From Scleroderma bovista (lineage: Eukaryota > Basidiomycota > Agaricomycetes > Boletales > Sclerodermataceae): a DNA stretch of 64,000 nt. The DNA lies in contig JAYMGJ010000547.1 of NCBI GenBank assembly GCA_037178675.1, positions 86,266-150,265 on the forward strand, written 5' to 3'. Below, piece by piece: positions 1-10,403 of the stretch. The translations under genes were made by a program, and so were the position numbers. Below the pieces are notes generated by a model. The model saw nothing but the letters and a program-made list of their open reading frames with translations, did no database searches and was not told where the DNA came from. Position 1 is the stretch's first letter, and the number at the start of each line of letters is the position of its first letter.

Positions 1-67
1 TGACATAAAAGAGTGACTACGGTCAGTGTAAGGAATGACTTGAAAGTAACAGTGGATGATGTAGAAA

Positions 68-1321
68 TTAGAAGTCCAAATCCTCATCCCAATCAGGAGA
101 GAACTGATGAGCTTGCTTTGAGGGACAGGTGTCACCATTGCCACTGAGAAGACCAATCTGCTCACAATACTCTGCAGCTGTCCAGATCCCCTGTTTGAAT
201 TCCTCCAGAAGAATCTCATGAGTTTTGAGATTCATTTCTTGCTGGGCTCGAGAGTTTAGGGCATCAATGTTGGCTCTGTCAATTAGGTAAGCAAAATTTT
301 AGTAGATAGATGAGAACACTTACTTTTGAATATCAAATAATGTGTCTTCTATGGTGTGCTTCTTGGGGGCTTTCTGAATGTGCTCCTTGGCTTTGGAAAG
401 ACTTTCCTGAGAGAAGGAAGAAGGCTTGGGACCCCTCTTGTTAGCTGGAGTCTGTGTGTTTTGCAGGGAAAAATTCTCTGGCTCAAGGCAGCCCAGAGAC
501 AAGTCCACAGTATCACCTTTCACAGCTCCAGCAGATCCCTGAGTCTGGACATGATTGAGAGCATCATGCAAGGTACGAAACTGAGACACCTGTGAGTCAG
601 TAAACTCAGCTTGTGGCTCAGGATCAAGAGGCTGTAAATGGAGAGTCTTTTTCCCATGAGGACCAACCCCAGTTGTCACAGCAATAGATGTGACATTTGG
701 GCGAGCCACAAATATCCTATGCAGCTCAGAGAAGAAAGGGAACTCCTTGAGGATCTGATCTGTACAGGAATTAAAAACAAAATAGTCAAGTAGCATATTA
801 CATACCCCAGATGTTCTTTGCCTCATCAGTTGTATTCTCATTGGGACCATCTGCACCAATATAAAAGTTGCAGTACTCTTCTGAGTCTGATCCATTATCC
901 CCATCCTCTTTAATCCCAGTCCCAGTAGTATGAAGCTTCACAGCATGACACTTGTATATTTTGGTGAGACTGCAAAGATCAGATCAGAAGTGATATTCAA
1001 ACTAGGTACTTACGTCTCTAGTTTACTCTTGATACGGTCACCAGTAGCAGTAGCATCAATTATATGGAACTTGGGCAAGACAGTAGCACTGATCCGCTTG
1101 TAGACGCTTGCCTTCGACTCGCCAGAGGTGTTCTGGAAGGGTCAAAAGATTAAATTATGCTATTTTTAGAGAATACCTACCTCATTTTTGTCTTTTTTAC
1201 CATAAAGCACCTTATAGTTGACTGGTTTGCTTATTTCGGCGATGAGACTCCACACTCAGGCATGATTATTTTCGCTCCAAGGGATTTCGGGAAGAGGTGT
1301 CTTCAATTTCTTCACAGACAT
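68..1321 (-). pseudogene. Myb/SANT-like domain protein, interrupted by a stop
   Basis: Reading the minus strand from an ATG at 1321 gives a multi-exon protein: exon 1 1321-1181, exon 2 1132-1014, then exons ending at a TAA at 68-70. Introns have GT-AG ends, for example GTAGGT at 1180 and TTCCAG at 1133. The N-terminal block (KTPLPEIPWSENNHA, then VWSLIAEI) and the later TGVGPHGKKT and FFSELHRIF blocks resemble a Myb/SANT-like family that is repeated in Agaricomycete genomes. I infer a DNA-binding role, possibly as a transposon accessory protein. A TGA at 1256-1258 replaces what is expected to be the conserved Trp of the SANT helix (TGG to TGA), so this copy is probably not functional. The rest of the frame is open, so the damage looks recent. 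Residue conservation was judged from memory of the family, not alignment. Confidence 0.6.
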
Positions 1322-1560
1322 AGCCACAAATGAGGAAAAGGTGAGAGTTTGTGGTATTCAGATCACTGAAAGGGACGGGACAGTTCACAACACAGTAGAA
1401 TGAGTGAATGGGAGAGTAGACACACAACGAGAGCTCTCCCCCCACTCAACGCAGTGCTGCCGCATGCCCTACACATTGGGTAGTTTTTATTGTATTTTAC
1501 ACAGGACAGCCAATTATCTAATACACGGTATGTCCTAATTTGGTGTGACTGCAACTGCGG

Positions 1561-1785
1561 TCAACAGCTGGGCAACCAGTCTGAGCTGGGCGGCAAGCTG
1601 AGCAATGATGATAAGAAGACCCTCCTTTTGACGATCAAAGAAGCGATGGAATGGATCGAAGACAATGGCCAGACAGCGAGTACTGATGACCTAGAAGAGA
1701 AGTTGGCCAAGGTCCAGTCGATTGTAAGCCTGATCATGACCAAGTTGTACGGTGGTGGATCTATGGCTGCTGCTATTGTATATGG
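1561..1785 (+). pseudogene. Fragment of an Hsp70 (BiP/Kar2-like) C-terminal lid
   Basis: The plus strand encodes about 70 residues that match the C-terminal helical lid of ER-type Hsp70. Blocks in order are QLGNQSELGGKLSNDDKK, then AMEWIEDNGQTAS, then DLEEKLAKVQSIVS, then TKLYGGGS. These carry the typical spacing of GGKLSxxDKxTL, EWIxxxGQTA and DLEEKL seen just before the end of BiP/Kar2. No ATPase or substrate-binding domain lies upstream. The ORF begins in unrelated sequence near 1490 and runs on past the homology to a stop at 1837. It lies between two divergently arranged broken genes (start codons at 1321 minus and 2034 plus), in the spacer that would hold their promoters. The simplest reading is a captured or retroduplicated gene fragment, not a working chaperone. 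Confidence 0.7.
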
Positions 1786-2033
1786 CCTCAACTGCCTCTG
1801 CCCCCAGAAGGGTGGCAAATCACAAATAATCATTTGACCTCAGTGGAGGCACACGTTCTTTCGATAGATCATGGTTTAGGGACTATTCACCATTTGGCAT
1901 AGCATACAGTTCAGAATTCTGTGCTCAGCACTCGTAACCGAAGACATCAATTGCCTGACTACATAGTAATAACATGAGGTATATAACTGACACACTGCAT
2001 TCCTGCTGAGTCGAGGGTTGGGCTTTGACATCC

Positions 2034-4152
2034 ATGGCCTCTAGTGGCAGGAAGCGCAGCAAAACTGTGTCTGACTCTACTGGTCAGACCAGTCACCCTG
2101 CAACAGGTAATTCACTACAAGCTACAATACATGCACTCATATCTCACTCATTACTTAGGTGCCACCCGGAGCTTTGGAGCATGCTCAAACTGTCGAGTGC
2201 ACAAGGTATGCTGTGATCATGATGGAGTCAATGCATGTCGACAATGCACCAAAAGTGGACATGCAGATGAGTGTGTTTCCCAAGAAAGGCTCCCCTCTTC
2301 TCGTGGCAACAGCGCTCTGGCTCCTGACCTGCAAGTTGAAGTCAGTCAACATAAAACACATGGAAGGCCGAAGTCTCAAATTGCTCAGCCTGTTACTTCA
2401 CATTTGACAAATACTAGCCAGGCCAAACGGCGACATCAATTGAAGTCAAAGTCACACGAACAGGACGCAGACACACAAGACACTGTGCAGACTGGCGTCC
2501 TGCAAGCGTGCAACGTACCTTCCATGGACCCCATATTTGAATTAGAGGATGAAAAGGCTGACAATGATGACGTTCTACCTGATAGACTCAAGGGTGTTGC
2601 AGAATTTCTCAGTGCTCTATCTGGTGGCAATGATGATGATGAGGCAGATGAATGTGGAAGTAGCGGCAATGAAGACTTTGACATGGACATCTCATTGAGT
2701 GATACAGATGGCGATGAAGAATCAGAGGACGACAACATTGAACTTGTGCAGTTCCTCCAGCAGAAATATCACGCCAAACCAACAGTCAACCAACAGAAAC
2801 AGCAGCCTGGTAGACCCAAGGCGAAGCCAATTCCAGCGGCTGAGCCTGTAAGTTTTCATGACCCTCAGACGTGCCGTAGGTTTATTTCTCAATGCCATTA
2901 CACTGTATTGATCACATCTTCTGTCCAGCATTCACCATTCAATGTGCTGTTCGCCAACCTGATGGATCAAATTCACCATTCGAGATACCATCAACCATTT
3001 CACTTGACGAGCTTCGCGATTCTGTCGCCAAGAAATTGAAGCATTACGCTGGGCTAGTTCTGCTATGATACTGATTGGATTCTGATAAGGCCAAAGTTGG
3101 CGCAACCTCAATAGAGATGGATGAGGAATTTACTATTTTCAAAGCAAAAATGCGAACTTTGATTGTGCCGCAATGTCTCCCCAATGGCAAGATATCCACC
3201 CGAGCGCCCAAGAACTGTCTTGTTTACTTCCAAGATGGAGGTGTCGAAGATGCCAGTGGCAACAGCAATAAATCAGTATGGACAGCTAAACTCATATTCA
3301 CACCAGCACTGCCTGTCATCATTTTAGGGCATGATGACTTCATGGACAGTGTCAAATAAGCAGAAGGCCGCTGTATCCCCTAATGGCCAGTTAGAGGGGG
3401 CTAGTCACTGTGAGGAATTCATCAAACAACTCCAACAGCGGTGGCAGTGTGAAACACATTCAAAAGGACCCTTCAGTCCTATCTATTGCTACTCTCCGAG
3501 CGGTGGCAATGTCTGCTACCCGCTGACCATTAGTAAATTGTTGTTCTGGGCACTAGAAATGGTATTTTTTTTGTTTTGTTTTGGTACTACTACACCATGC
3601 TGATTGCAATACTATTAGATGGAAGGGAATGCGACAGTGGACGAGAAACCTGTCACACTCTCTTTTGTCCTCAAGGACGCAAGGGCAGATGGTCGCTCAC
3701 CTACTAGTATGGCACCACCTCCTGAGACGGAGATGCAAGCACATTCAGACCATTCGAATGGCAGATATGGGACTCAAGTTCAATTTGTCATGCCACCATG
3801 GCCCACTGGTCCACCAGGGTATCAAGGGGGTAATATTGGGCAGATCTACCCATCAAATCAGCCTGGTATGACGTCTCACCCCCTTCGACCTGCCAACGAT
3901 CCGGACATTGTCAAGTGGTTTTCATATCTTGATCGCCACGAAGATCGTAACAAAGATGGAATCACCTTCATGCCATTTGGGCCCATACTAAAGCAGAAAC
4001 ATTTTTTTCGTTTATCTCAGCTTATGTCCAGCCACATCAAGCTCGAATCTCTCGAGTCTTGGCTTGGTATTGAAGTTGGGGCAGCCATCCTAATCCTTGA
4101 GTATGCAAAGGAAGATTTAGAGGCCGTGAGGGCGGGACAGCTCTTCATCTAG
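2034..4152 (+). pseudogene. Zn2Cys6-type cluster protein of an Agaricomycete repeat family, with two in-frame TGA codons
   Basis: The gene model starts at ATG 2034 (MASSGRKRSK) and has five exons, roughly 2034-2106, 2159-2848, 2930-3276, 3329-3558 and 3619-4152, all with GT-AG junctions. Exon 2 begins with a cysteine cluster, CSNCRVHKVCC through CRQC to C, spaced CX2CX6CX7CX2CX8C, compatible with a fungal Zn(2)-C6 binuclear cluster. An acidic Asp/Glu/Ser-rich stretch follows. The C-terminal part contains ISLDELRDSVAKKLKHY and, in the last exon, DPDIVKWFSYLDRHEDRNK and GAAILILEYAKEDL, blocks I associate with an uncharacterised repeated family in mushroom genomes. Two TGA stops at 3066-3068 and 3072-3074 fall inside exon 3, two codons apart, and both could derive from CGA. 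DNA binding is inferred from the cysteine spacing only. Divergent to the Myb/SANT-like relic. Confidence 0.55.
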
Positions 4153-4980
4153 ATACATAGTTTACATTCATGTAGCATTCCCTACAACTGGTCTGGAGAT
4201 GAGTTTTGCGAATCTGATACACATTGCTGTCATATGTCTGGAGTCTGGATACAAGGTAACCATTGTTCACTCTTTCTAGATACAATGACTGGCCATGTTG
4301 GCATTGAGGCTGACTCTGGTGGCAAGTTGATGCCAAATACGGATGGCAGATCGATGGCAGGTACCATTGCAGGCACAGCCATGGAAACACCCAGCTATAT
4401 CTCTTGCACCCTCAACTATATCGCTCGTATCATATCACACACATCCCCATGCTTATCATATCACCTCTGTGCTCGTTATCTTACAGATAATTGGTACCAA
4501 TATCAAGTATGTAGCAAGTTGGCTTCATTGTCATCGCATGCACCACAGCAACACCAGCCATACACAAGTATCACTGTTGTCATCATCATCATGCTTCTGC
4601 AAACCTAGGATGAGCATCACCATCATGACTGTGATTTGATTGTTTTTCAGTAGCTTTGACAGTCGGATAACCGCCCATTGCACTTGGGGATAGATTTCTG
4701 GCCTTGTGCCATGTCTGTGGAACATTGGAGGTCAGTGAATTTCTGGACAATGCAAACCCGAACCCCAAAAAACCGACATAACAAAAAGTAGTCCTTAACG
4801 GCTCGGAAAGCGATAAATGTCTTCCATGAATTTTTCCGAGTCCAACAGTGTCCTTTCCGACGAATTTTGTTCACGTGTTGAGGAGATATGGTCGACCGAA
4901 GTTGGGTAGGTTTTTTTTGGTAAAAAGGTCACGTGGCCAAGTTGCCTGAAAAGGACAGTAAATACATGGGGGGGGCACAG
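4153..4980. other. No recognisable gene
   Basis: This 830 bp stretch follows the stop of the broken zinc-cluster gene. It contains only short ORFs on both strands without family resemblance, a small CAT/ATG-rich patch near 4575-4630 and a run of eight T at 4912-4919. I see no tRNA, terminal repeat or splice-structured coding signal. Confidence 0.5.
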
Positions 4981-4984
4981 CATC

Positions 4985-5215
4985 AAAGTACAAAAAGAGA
5001 AGGGAGTAAGCAGAATTTGTCAATGATTGGTAAGGGATTGGTAAGAGCTTTGTAAGGGGTTTGTAAGCAATCAGTAAGCAAGGGATAAGCAAGAATGAGT
5101 AAGCATAGGGAGTATGAATAAGCTGCTGAGTAAAGGAATGAGTAAGCTGCATGACAAGATTGATTGGTAAGGGAGTGAGTCATCAGCTGAGTAATATACC
5201 AAAAATGCAAAAGGG
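4985..5215. repeat. Degenerate repeat tract rich in GTAAG
   Basis: About 230 bp in which the word GTAAG (often GTAAGC or GTAAGGG) recurs about nine times on the plus strand at irregular 10-40 bp spacing, with near copies such as ATAAGC and GTAAAG. The minus strand is correspondingly pyrimidine-rich. It is a quasi-tandem low-complexity tract; no coding function is supported. Confidence 0.6.
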
Positions 5216-5259
5216 ATAGTGTCAAGACCAGTTCTCCTCAACGATCTTACTAGGAGGTC

Positions 5260-6470
5260 CAGAGGTGCAGGGAACTAATGAGGAGGTAAGTCCAGACACT
5301 AGTAGGTGCTAGTTAGTGCGGAGAGTCAAGTCCGGGTCAAACGAACGAAGTCCGGGCACTAGAGAAGCACAGGGAGTAAGTCTGGGTTTTTGCGGAGTAA
5401 GTCTGGACTGCGGGAAAGTGGTCCGGAGTTGAGCACAGCTTGTCCGGAGCGAAGGACATCCCAGAGGTGGGATAAGTCCTGAGAGGTCTAGTGTCGAGTC
5501 TGGGACAGAGGTGGCTGTTGCCCTTGTGCGAGTAGGAGACTTGCTAGGATTGGACATAGGACCAAGGGGACGAGATAGGACGGAGCTGGAGTTGGCCAGA
5601 GTTCAGGAGTTCAGGTGAATAGATGGATTAGGAGAGCATAGTGGGTAGCACAGAGTGGGGAGTATCTTAGTTGAGATTTGATCTAAGGAAACTACTAGGC
5701 TGGAGTATAGTAGTTTATATAATAACAAGACTAGAGGTGAGTATATACGGTGACAAGTAAACACCCTAATGTTGAGACAAGGGACAGAGCAGAAGTGGAC
5801 AGGAAACTAATCCAGGATAATCTGGAGCGGGAGCAGACACGGGGAACTAGAGATACAGGGATGACAGAGAAAAAGCAGGGACAGTGAAATAAAGGGAACT
5901 AGGTCAGAAGAGGACAGGTAAGGGTTGGAGGTGGACTTAACTAATGTTAAGTCCGGAGCGATGTCCAGGACCAGAGGAAGTGGGACCAGAGGAAGTGCAA
6001 GAGCGGAGGGAGTGTATGAGCTGAGGGAGTGTACAGCTGGAGGAAGGGCGGAGTAGCCGGAGGAAGGTCTGGAGTTGGACATGGAAATGTCCAAGGCCAT
6101 TGGTGGACCTATCAGGGGAAGCAGAGCGGAACAGGAGCAGACCTGAGCCGGAGTTGGATGTACCAGCCGGAGTTGGGCTAGGTTGCAGACCAGACAAGGG
6201 GAGTGGCTGGACTGAAACCAGAGTAGCGACTAATAGTAGGTACAGGTCCGACATGGAGGAGTTAGACCGCAGATCTGTCTGTAGGAAGACAGGGGTTTAG
6301 TCCTGAGGCAGAGAGGGACGTAGTGACCGGAGTTGAGATGGAGTGCAGCTATGGGGCTGGAGATGGCCGGACTAGATCTGGAGTTGCGTCTATGCCTAAG
6401 GAGAGGTCAGGCAGGCCAGGGTTAGACCGGAGTTGTGACTGGGAAAAGTATGGATATGACAGATAGAGTA
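5260..6470. repeat. Purine-skewed region with dispersed CCGGAGTTG-like words
   Basis: The plus strand is strongly purine-rich over about 1.2 kb. A nine-base word close to CCGGAGTTG or CTGGAGTTG recurs near 5422, 5586, 6068, 6149, 6168, 6327, 6368 and 6427, and AGTCCGG/AGTCTGG words are frequent in 5320-5460. Open frames on the minus strand are Ser/Pro/Leu-rich, as expected from the composition, and show no domain. It may be the untranslated or terminal part of a degenerate LTR element, but no paired LTR was found. Confidence 0.5.
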
Positions 6471-7700
6471 ATACTGATGACAAGAGAGCATCAGTAAGCA
6501 AGGGATGAGTCACTGCACAGCAGAAGGAGTCATTGATGCACAGCCTAAGAAGTTTGATGGGGGGCTGTGTACCATCAGGAATTTGATGGGACAACAATGG
6601 GGAAGATCTGAGATAAACAGGGGGATTGATCTGAGACAAAACAGCCACAAGAAGGGTACCAGGGGTCCAGAGGTCTTTTGGGGGGTCAGCATACACTAAG
6701 GTATAGTGCATGTGTTCTAGCGCCACTGAAGCGCAACCATGGGCCCCCTTGACGAGCTCTCTTCTGGGAAAGAATGAGAGAGGGTTCTTCTTCCTAATAG
6801 CACTATAAAGTGGGGGGCATAACTATCATGGTGCTGGGGGACATCATCTGAAAGTAGGGAAGTGGATAGAGTATTGAATTTGACGCATCCAGGGAAGCGA
6901 GACAAATGACAGAGGAAGATGGACATGGCAAGTATCTGAGAGGAAGGGACCATAGGCTGAGGGCTCAGGGGACAGAGACGATCAGAGAAGACTTCTCAAG
7001 CTTGACAATAGACCTAAGATGACCAAAGTACATCCTTGACGCAGGACTGACGAGGAGAATGTGCTGACCGAGAACGAGAGGGACTGAGGGAGCAGGCTGG
7101 GAAGATATGTGCCAGGCAGTGCACGGGAACTCTGGGAGAGGCTGTCCTAAGAGCAGGACATAGTGGAGATCTGCAGCAATAGCGGAGGAATACGGACTCC
7201 ATAGTGAGCGATGAAGCGAATGTCTGGATTGCAGGGGGAATATCTCCGTGGGAAATGAACAGATTTGCATCGGAACTTGACAGGCAGATAGATCACGTTC
7301 TAGGCTCTCTGACAGTATAGTCATGTGCCTGATAGCTTCAGAAACGACAGAGCTATTTAAAATATTGGAATGCCGGCACTGGGCACCTAAAAATGACATT
7401 TGGGCGCTAAAAATCATTTCTTCTCTTTCTCCTTCGTTTCTCCATCAATTCTTTGGCTTCTTTGATCGTTCTGGTATGGGAGTTGGACTGCAGACGTGTG
7501 CATTCCTTTCTCGTACCACAATTGACATTATTCCTTCAGTTTCTTCTGCTTCTTGGTGGTTCTTGTGTGATAGATGACTGTCAGCATTGGCATTCATTTC
7601 TCGCATCGGGATAGTCTTCTTGTGTGATAGATGGCTACGATGAGGGTCCATTGTGCTTATCCTTCGCATAAGGATCATTCAATATAGGCATTATCTTTCA
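6471..7700. other. Unassigned repeat-like DNA upstream of the copia LTR
   Basis: No recognisable protein domain. Minus-strand frames at 6717-6953 and 6965-7417 are open but match no family I know. A short direct duplication is visible at 7560-7635: TTCTTGTGTGATAGATG followed by (A/G)CT occurs twice about 60 bp apart, each preceded by a GCATTC.TTTCTCG word. The block adjoins the 3' LTR of the copia remnant and is probably old mobile DNA. Confidence 0.35.
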
Positions 7701-7942
7701 TGTTCACTGTACCAAACCTGTTTGGTGCATGACAGTGGTAGCTGGTCAAGAGCTGTTATATTATATAAGCGATGAACACTGTTTATATACAACAAATAGT
7801 GTGACGCATGACTGTGATGCGTGACATGTGACATGTAACATCTACTCTAAAGAGGACTATTACTAAGTCTACACTAATATGGGTCGCAGTCTTGTGCACA
7901 CTTCATCAACGGTTTATGCCGGGTGCACATGCGACTTCAACA
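7701..7942 (-). repeat. Probable 3' LTR of a Ty1/copia element
   Basis: Read on the minus strand the segment starts TGTTGAAG at 7942 and ends GTGAACA at 7701, giving TGTT...AACA ends. Immediately before it lies a polypurine tract, TGAGGGGGAG (complement of 7943-7952), as expected 5' of a 3' LTR. Two TATA-like words (TATATAAACA and TATATAATATAAC in the minus orientation) lie inside. No second LTR copy is in the window because the element's 5' part is missing, so the outer boundary is inferred from the terminal dinucleotides. Confidence 0.55.
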
Positions 7943-8573
7943 CTCCCCCTCACTGTGCTGCATGTAGAGCACTTCAGCAAATAAGGCACTAGATGCTGCC
8001 AGAGGGAAATTGTAAGCCTAGTTGAGCTCTGAACTTCATGAATTTCTCGCGTGGTAAGTTCTTGGTGAGCAGATCGGCGGGATTCTCAGCACCATCAAAT
8101 CAATGAAGAATAGTTCCATGTTACCTTTCGTGACTGACTCGCGGATTCCATGGTAGCGAATGTTGATGTGCTTGGAACGAGGCTCCGTTACAGGGTTGGA
8201 TGCCATGAATATGGACCCCTGATTATCACTGCAAATTGGGATAGCTTTCAGCTTATAGCCGAGCTCACTGAGTAAACTCTGAATCCAGGTAACTTGGTGA
8301 GCACAATCACTCAAAGCCATGTATTCGGCCTCAGTGGACGAGTACACAATAGTCTTCTGCGCACGAGAAGTCCAACTGATCAAGCCATCTGCAAGCTTCA
8401 GGTAGAAACCTGTTTGCGAGAGGCGAGAGGTAGGGTCTGATCCCCAATCTGAGTCTGTGCATGCAATCAAGCCAGCACTGGATCCACCATTGTATACTAG
8501 GGAGTATGTAGGTGCCCCAATTAGATAGCAACAGATATACAGGACTTTGTTCAGGTGGTCCTGGGATGGGTTT
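7943..8573 (-). mobile_element. Ty1/copia retrotransposon remnant, RNase H part
   Basis: Minus-strand frame 8036-8779 carries the 3' end of a copia pol gene. Visible blocks are NPSQDHLNKVLYICCYL, then ACTDSDWGSDPTSRLSQTGF and SSTEAEYMALSDC, then SDNQGSIFMASNP and RSKHINIRYHGIRE. The DSDW, SSTEAEYMAL and KHIxIRYH motifs are diagnostic of copia RNase H. The frame is interrupted shortly after this block, and upstream the reading continues into the inserted element at 8582. The other half, carrying the end of the reverse transcriptase, lies at 11350-11725. Together they show one minus-strand copia copy split by an insertion. Confidence 0.88.
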
Positions 8574-8581
8574 GTGGCATG
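8574..8581. repeat. 8-bp target-site duplication, left copy
   Basis: GTGGCATG, repeated exactly at 11350-11357. On the minus strand it encodes part of the His-Ala-Thr codons shared by both copia halves, which supports its identity as a duplicated target within the copia RT/RNase H gene. Confidence 0.85.
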
Positions 8582-9193
8582 TAGGCAAAGCATGGGTATG
8601 GGTGTACCCGTGCGGGTCCCGGGTGTGGGTACCACATGGGTGCGGGTGCGGGTCAGCACTGGGGCACCCGCGCCAAAACCTGCACCCATGGGCATGGGTA
8701 CAGCCACCTGCGGAAGTTGATTATGTAACATAGTACTGACGTCTTGCGCATCATAGTATTCAACTACATACTGTGCCAAGGTAAGCCCTCTCCTACTTTG
8801 ATCACCTTGACTACTAACCTTTTAACATCGCTCCCCAGTCCTTCTCCGTCCACCTTCCGCTCACTGTCACTTGGTTTATGACGCACCCACGGCCACATGG
8901 ATGACAGCAATGACCAGCGTCAACAGTGCAGCCACCACCACCACCACCACCACAATGATGCACCCGCAACCATGACAACCTGCACGACGACCAGTGTCAC
9001 AGCCATCATGTCCCTCTGGATGATGACGATGATGATGACGACAGCAGTGCATCCACACCAGATCAACAACGACAACGACAATGATGATGACGATGGCAGT
9101 GTGTCCACACAAGCATGACAAAGACAACAACATCAAGACACTGATGGCAAATGCCACAGCGAGATGACAACAACAACAGCAGCGCGTGCACAC

Positions 9194-9356
9194 TGTTGTA
9201 GTATGTAATATACGATCGAAGCGTACATGCACACCACACGAGGTACATCGTATATAAGTCGTACCTACGAACCTACGTACGCCAGTGTCGAGTTTGAATC
9301 AAAGCCGTCTCGTTGACAGCGCCGTCCAGATCCTTGTCGTCGCATTTCCGCCAACA
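9194..9356 (+). repeat. 5' LTR of the gag-only element
   Basis: 163 bp, starts TGTTGTAG and ends GCCAACA. A TATA box (TATATAAG) lies at about 9251-9258 and would initiate near the end of the LTR. It differs from the 3' LTR at four positions, all of them CpA here or there versus CpG in the partner copy. Confidence 0.9.
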
Positions 9357-9443
9357 CAAACTCGACGCTCGCCGACTTGTTTTCGATCTGTGTCATCGTC
9401 CTATCTGTCGGGTTCTTCTCGCTCGTTCTCGCTCGTCCGCCTG

Positions 9444-9554
9444 CTGGGGCCGAAGCCAGTCGTTGTCGTTCGTTGTATTGCCACTGGGGCCGAATCCAGA
9501 AACCGCCGCTCGTTCTTTTTCGTGCGTTGCTTTGCTTGCTGGGGCCGAAGCCAG
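9444..9554 (+). promoter_or_regulatory. Three copies of a 16-nt motif in the gag leader
   Basis: CTGGGGCCGAAGCCAG occurs at 9444-9459 and 9539-9554, and a one-base variant (CTGGGGCCGAATCCAG) at 9484-9499. Each has self-complementary arms (CTGG with CCAG) around a purine-containing loop. They lie in the transcribed leader just upstream of the gag start, where retroelement packaging or dimerisation signals normally reside. The function is inference. Confidence 0.45.
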
Positions 9555-9587
9555 TCACACGTTCTCATTCCCACGCTGTCCTTCGCC

Positions 9588-10370
9588 ATGCCTTCTGAGA
9601 GCTCGATCTCGAAGCTTAATGGCTCGAATTACTACGAATGGAAAATGTTGATGGAAGCTTTGTTAGTGCGGAGAGGATTGATGGAATATGTAGATGGCTC
9701 GAAGGCCAAGCCAGTTGGCAGTCCGAACTCAAAGGCCGTCAAGGACTTCATGAAGAGATCGGCTGAAGCTCGTGCGGAAATCATCCTACATGTTGAAGTA
9801 TCGCAACTCGCTCATGTACGTGACCCTGACCCCACCTCCATTTGGAGTACTCTTGAAACCGTCCACTGCGCTCGTGGTTTCGCCACTCGCCTCATGCTGC
9901 GCCGCAAGTTTCTCATGCTCCGCAAGTCTGATGAAACATCAATCCAAGCTTGGGTTGCCGAAGTGCGCCACATCACGTTCCAATTGCAGGAAGTCGGTGT
10001 AGATGTCTCTGACGAAGACATTATCCTTGCCCTCACCCTCGGCCTTCCCCTGTCCTATGAATCGTTCATTATTTCCCTCGACACCACCCCACCTGACCAG
10101 TTCACACTCGATTATGTCATCGCGCGTCTCACCAACGAAGAAGCTCGACAACAGCACGGACGTGACACAGCCGCTGATTCGCCAGACCCGTCAGCGCTCG
10201 CCACTCGAGCTCAGCATCGGAACCGGACTCCCCTCATGAATATCACCTGTTTCTATTGTGGAGAAAAGGGTCATTACCAATGTGATTGCCCTAGGAACGG
10301 TTCTGGTGCAGATAATAGCACATCTCGTACAGGCAGTAATGTTACATTGGAGGCTAGTTACGCGTTCTAA
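9588..10370 (+). CDS. gag: Copia-type Gag with zinc knuckle
   Basis: The 260-codon ORF starts at ATG 9588 (MPSESSISKLNGSNYYEWK) and ends 33 bp before the 3' LTR. The N-terminal SKLNGSNYYEWKMLMEALL and the central QAWVAEVRHITFQLQEVG and LGLPLSYESFIISLD blocks are typical of the UBN2/retrotran-gag region of copia elements. The zinc knuckle CFYCGEKGHYQCDC fits CX2CX4HX4C at about residues 224-237. Gag would bind element RNA and assemble virus-like particles in the cytoplasm. The frame upstream is open back to 9285, but this ATG gives the expected start of the family. The ORF is uninterrupted, so selection or a recent origin is likely. No pol domain follows. Confidence 0.88.
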   Translation: MPSESSISKLNGSNYYEWKMLMEALLVRRGLMEYVDGSKAKPVGSPNSKAVKDFMKRSAEARAEIILHVEVSQLAHVRDPDPTSIWSTLETVHCARGFATRLMLRRKFLMLRKSDETSIQAWVAEVRHITFQLQEVGVDVSDEDIILALTLGLPLSYESFIISLDTTPPDQFTLDYVIARLTNEEARQQHGRDTAADSPDPSALATRAQHRNRTPLMNITCFYCGEKGHYQCDCPRNGSGADNSTSRTGSNVTLEASYAF

Positions 10371-10403
10371 TTAGTGCTACGTACGCTTTCGCTCGAAGGA
10401 AGG

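Noticed and set aside
8876..9232. Long minus-strand frames rich in Val, His and Cys
   Set aside because: They follow directly from CAC/GAC/ATG microsatellite-like repeats of the hAT-like element and show no domain.
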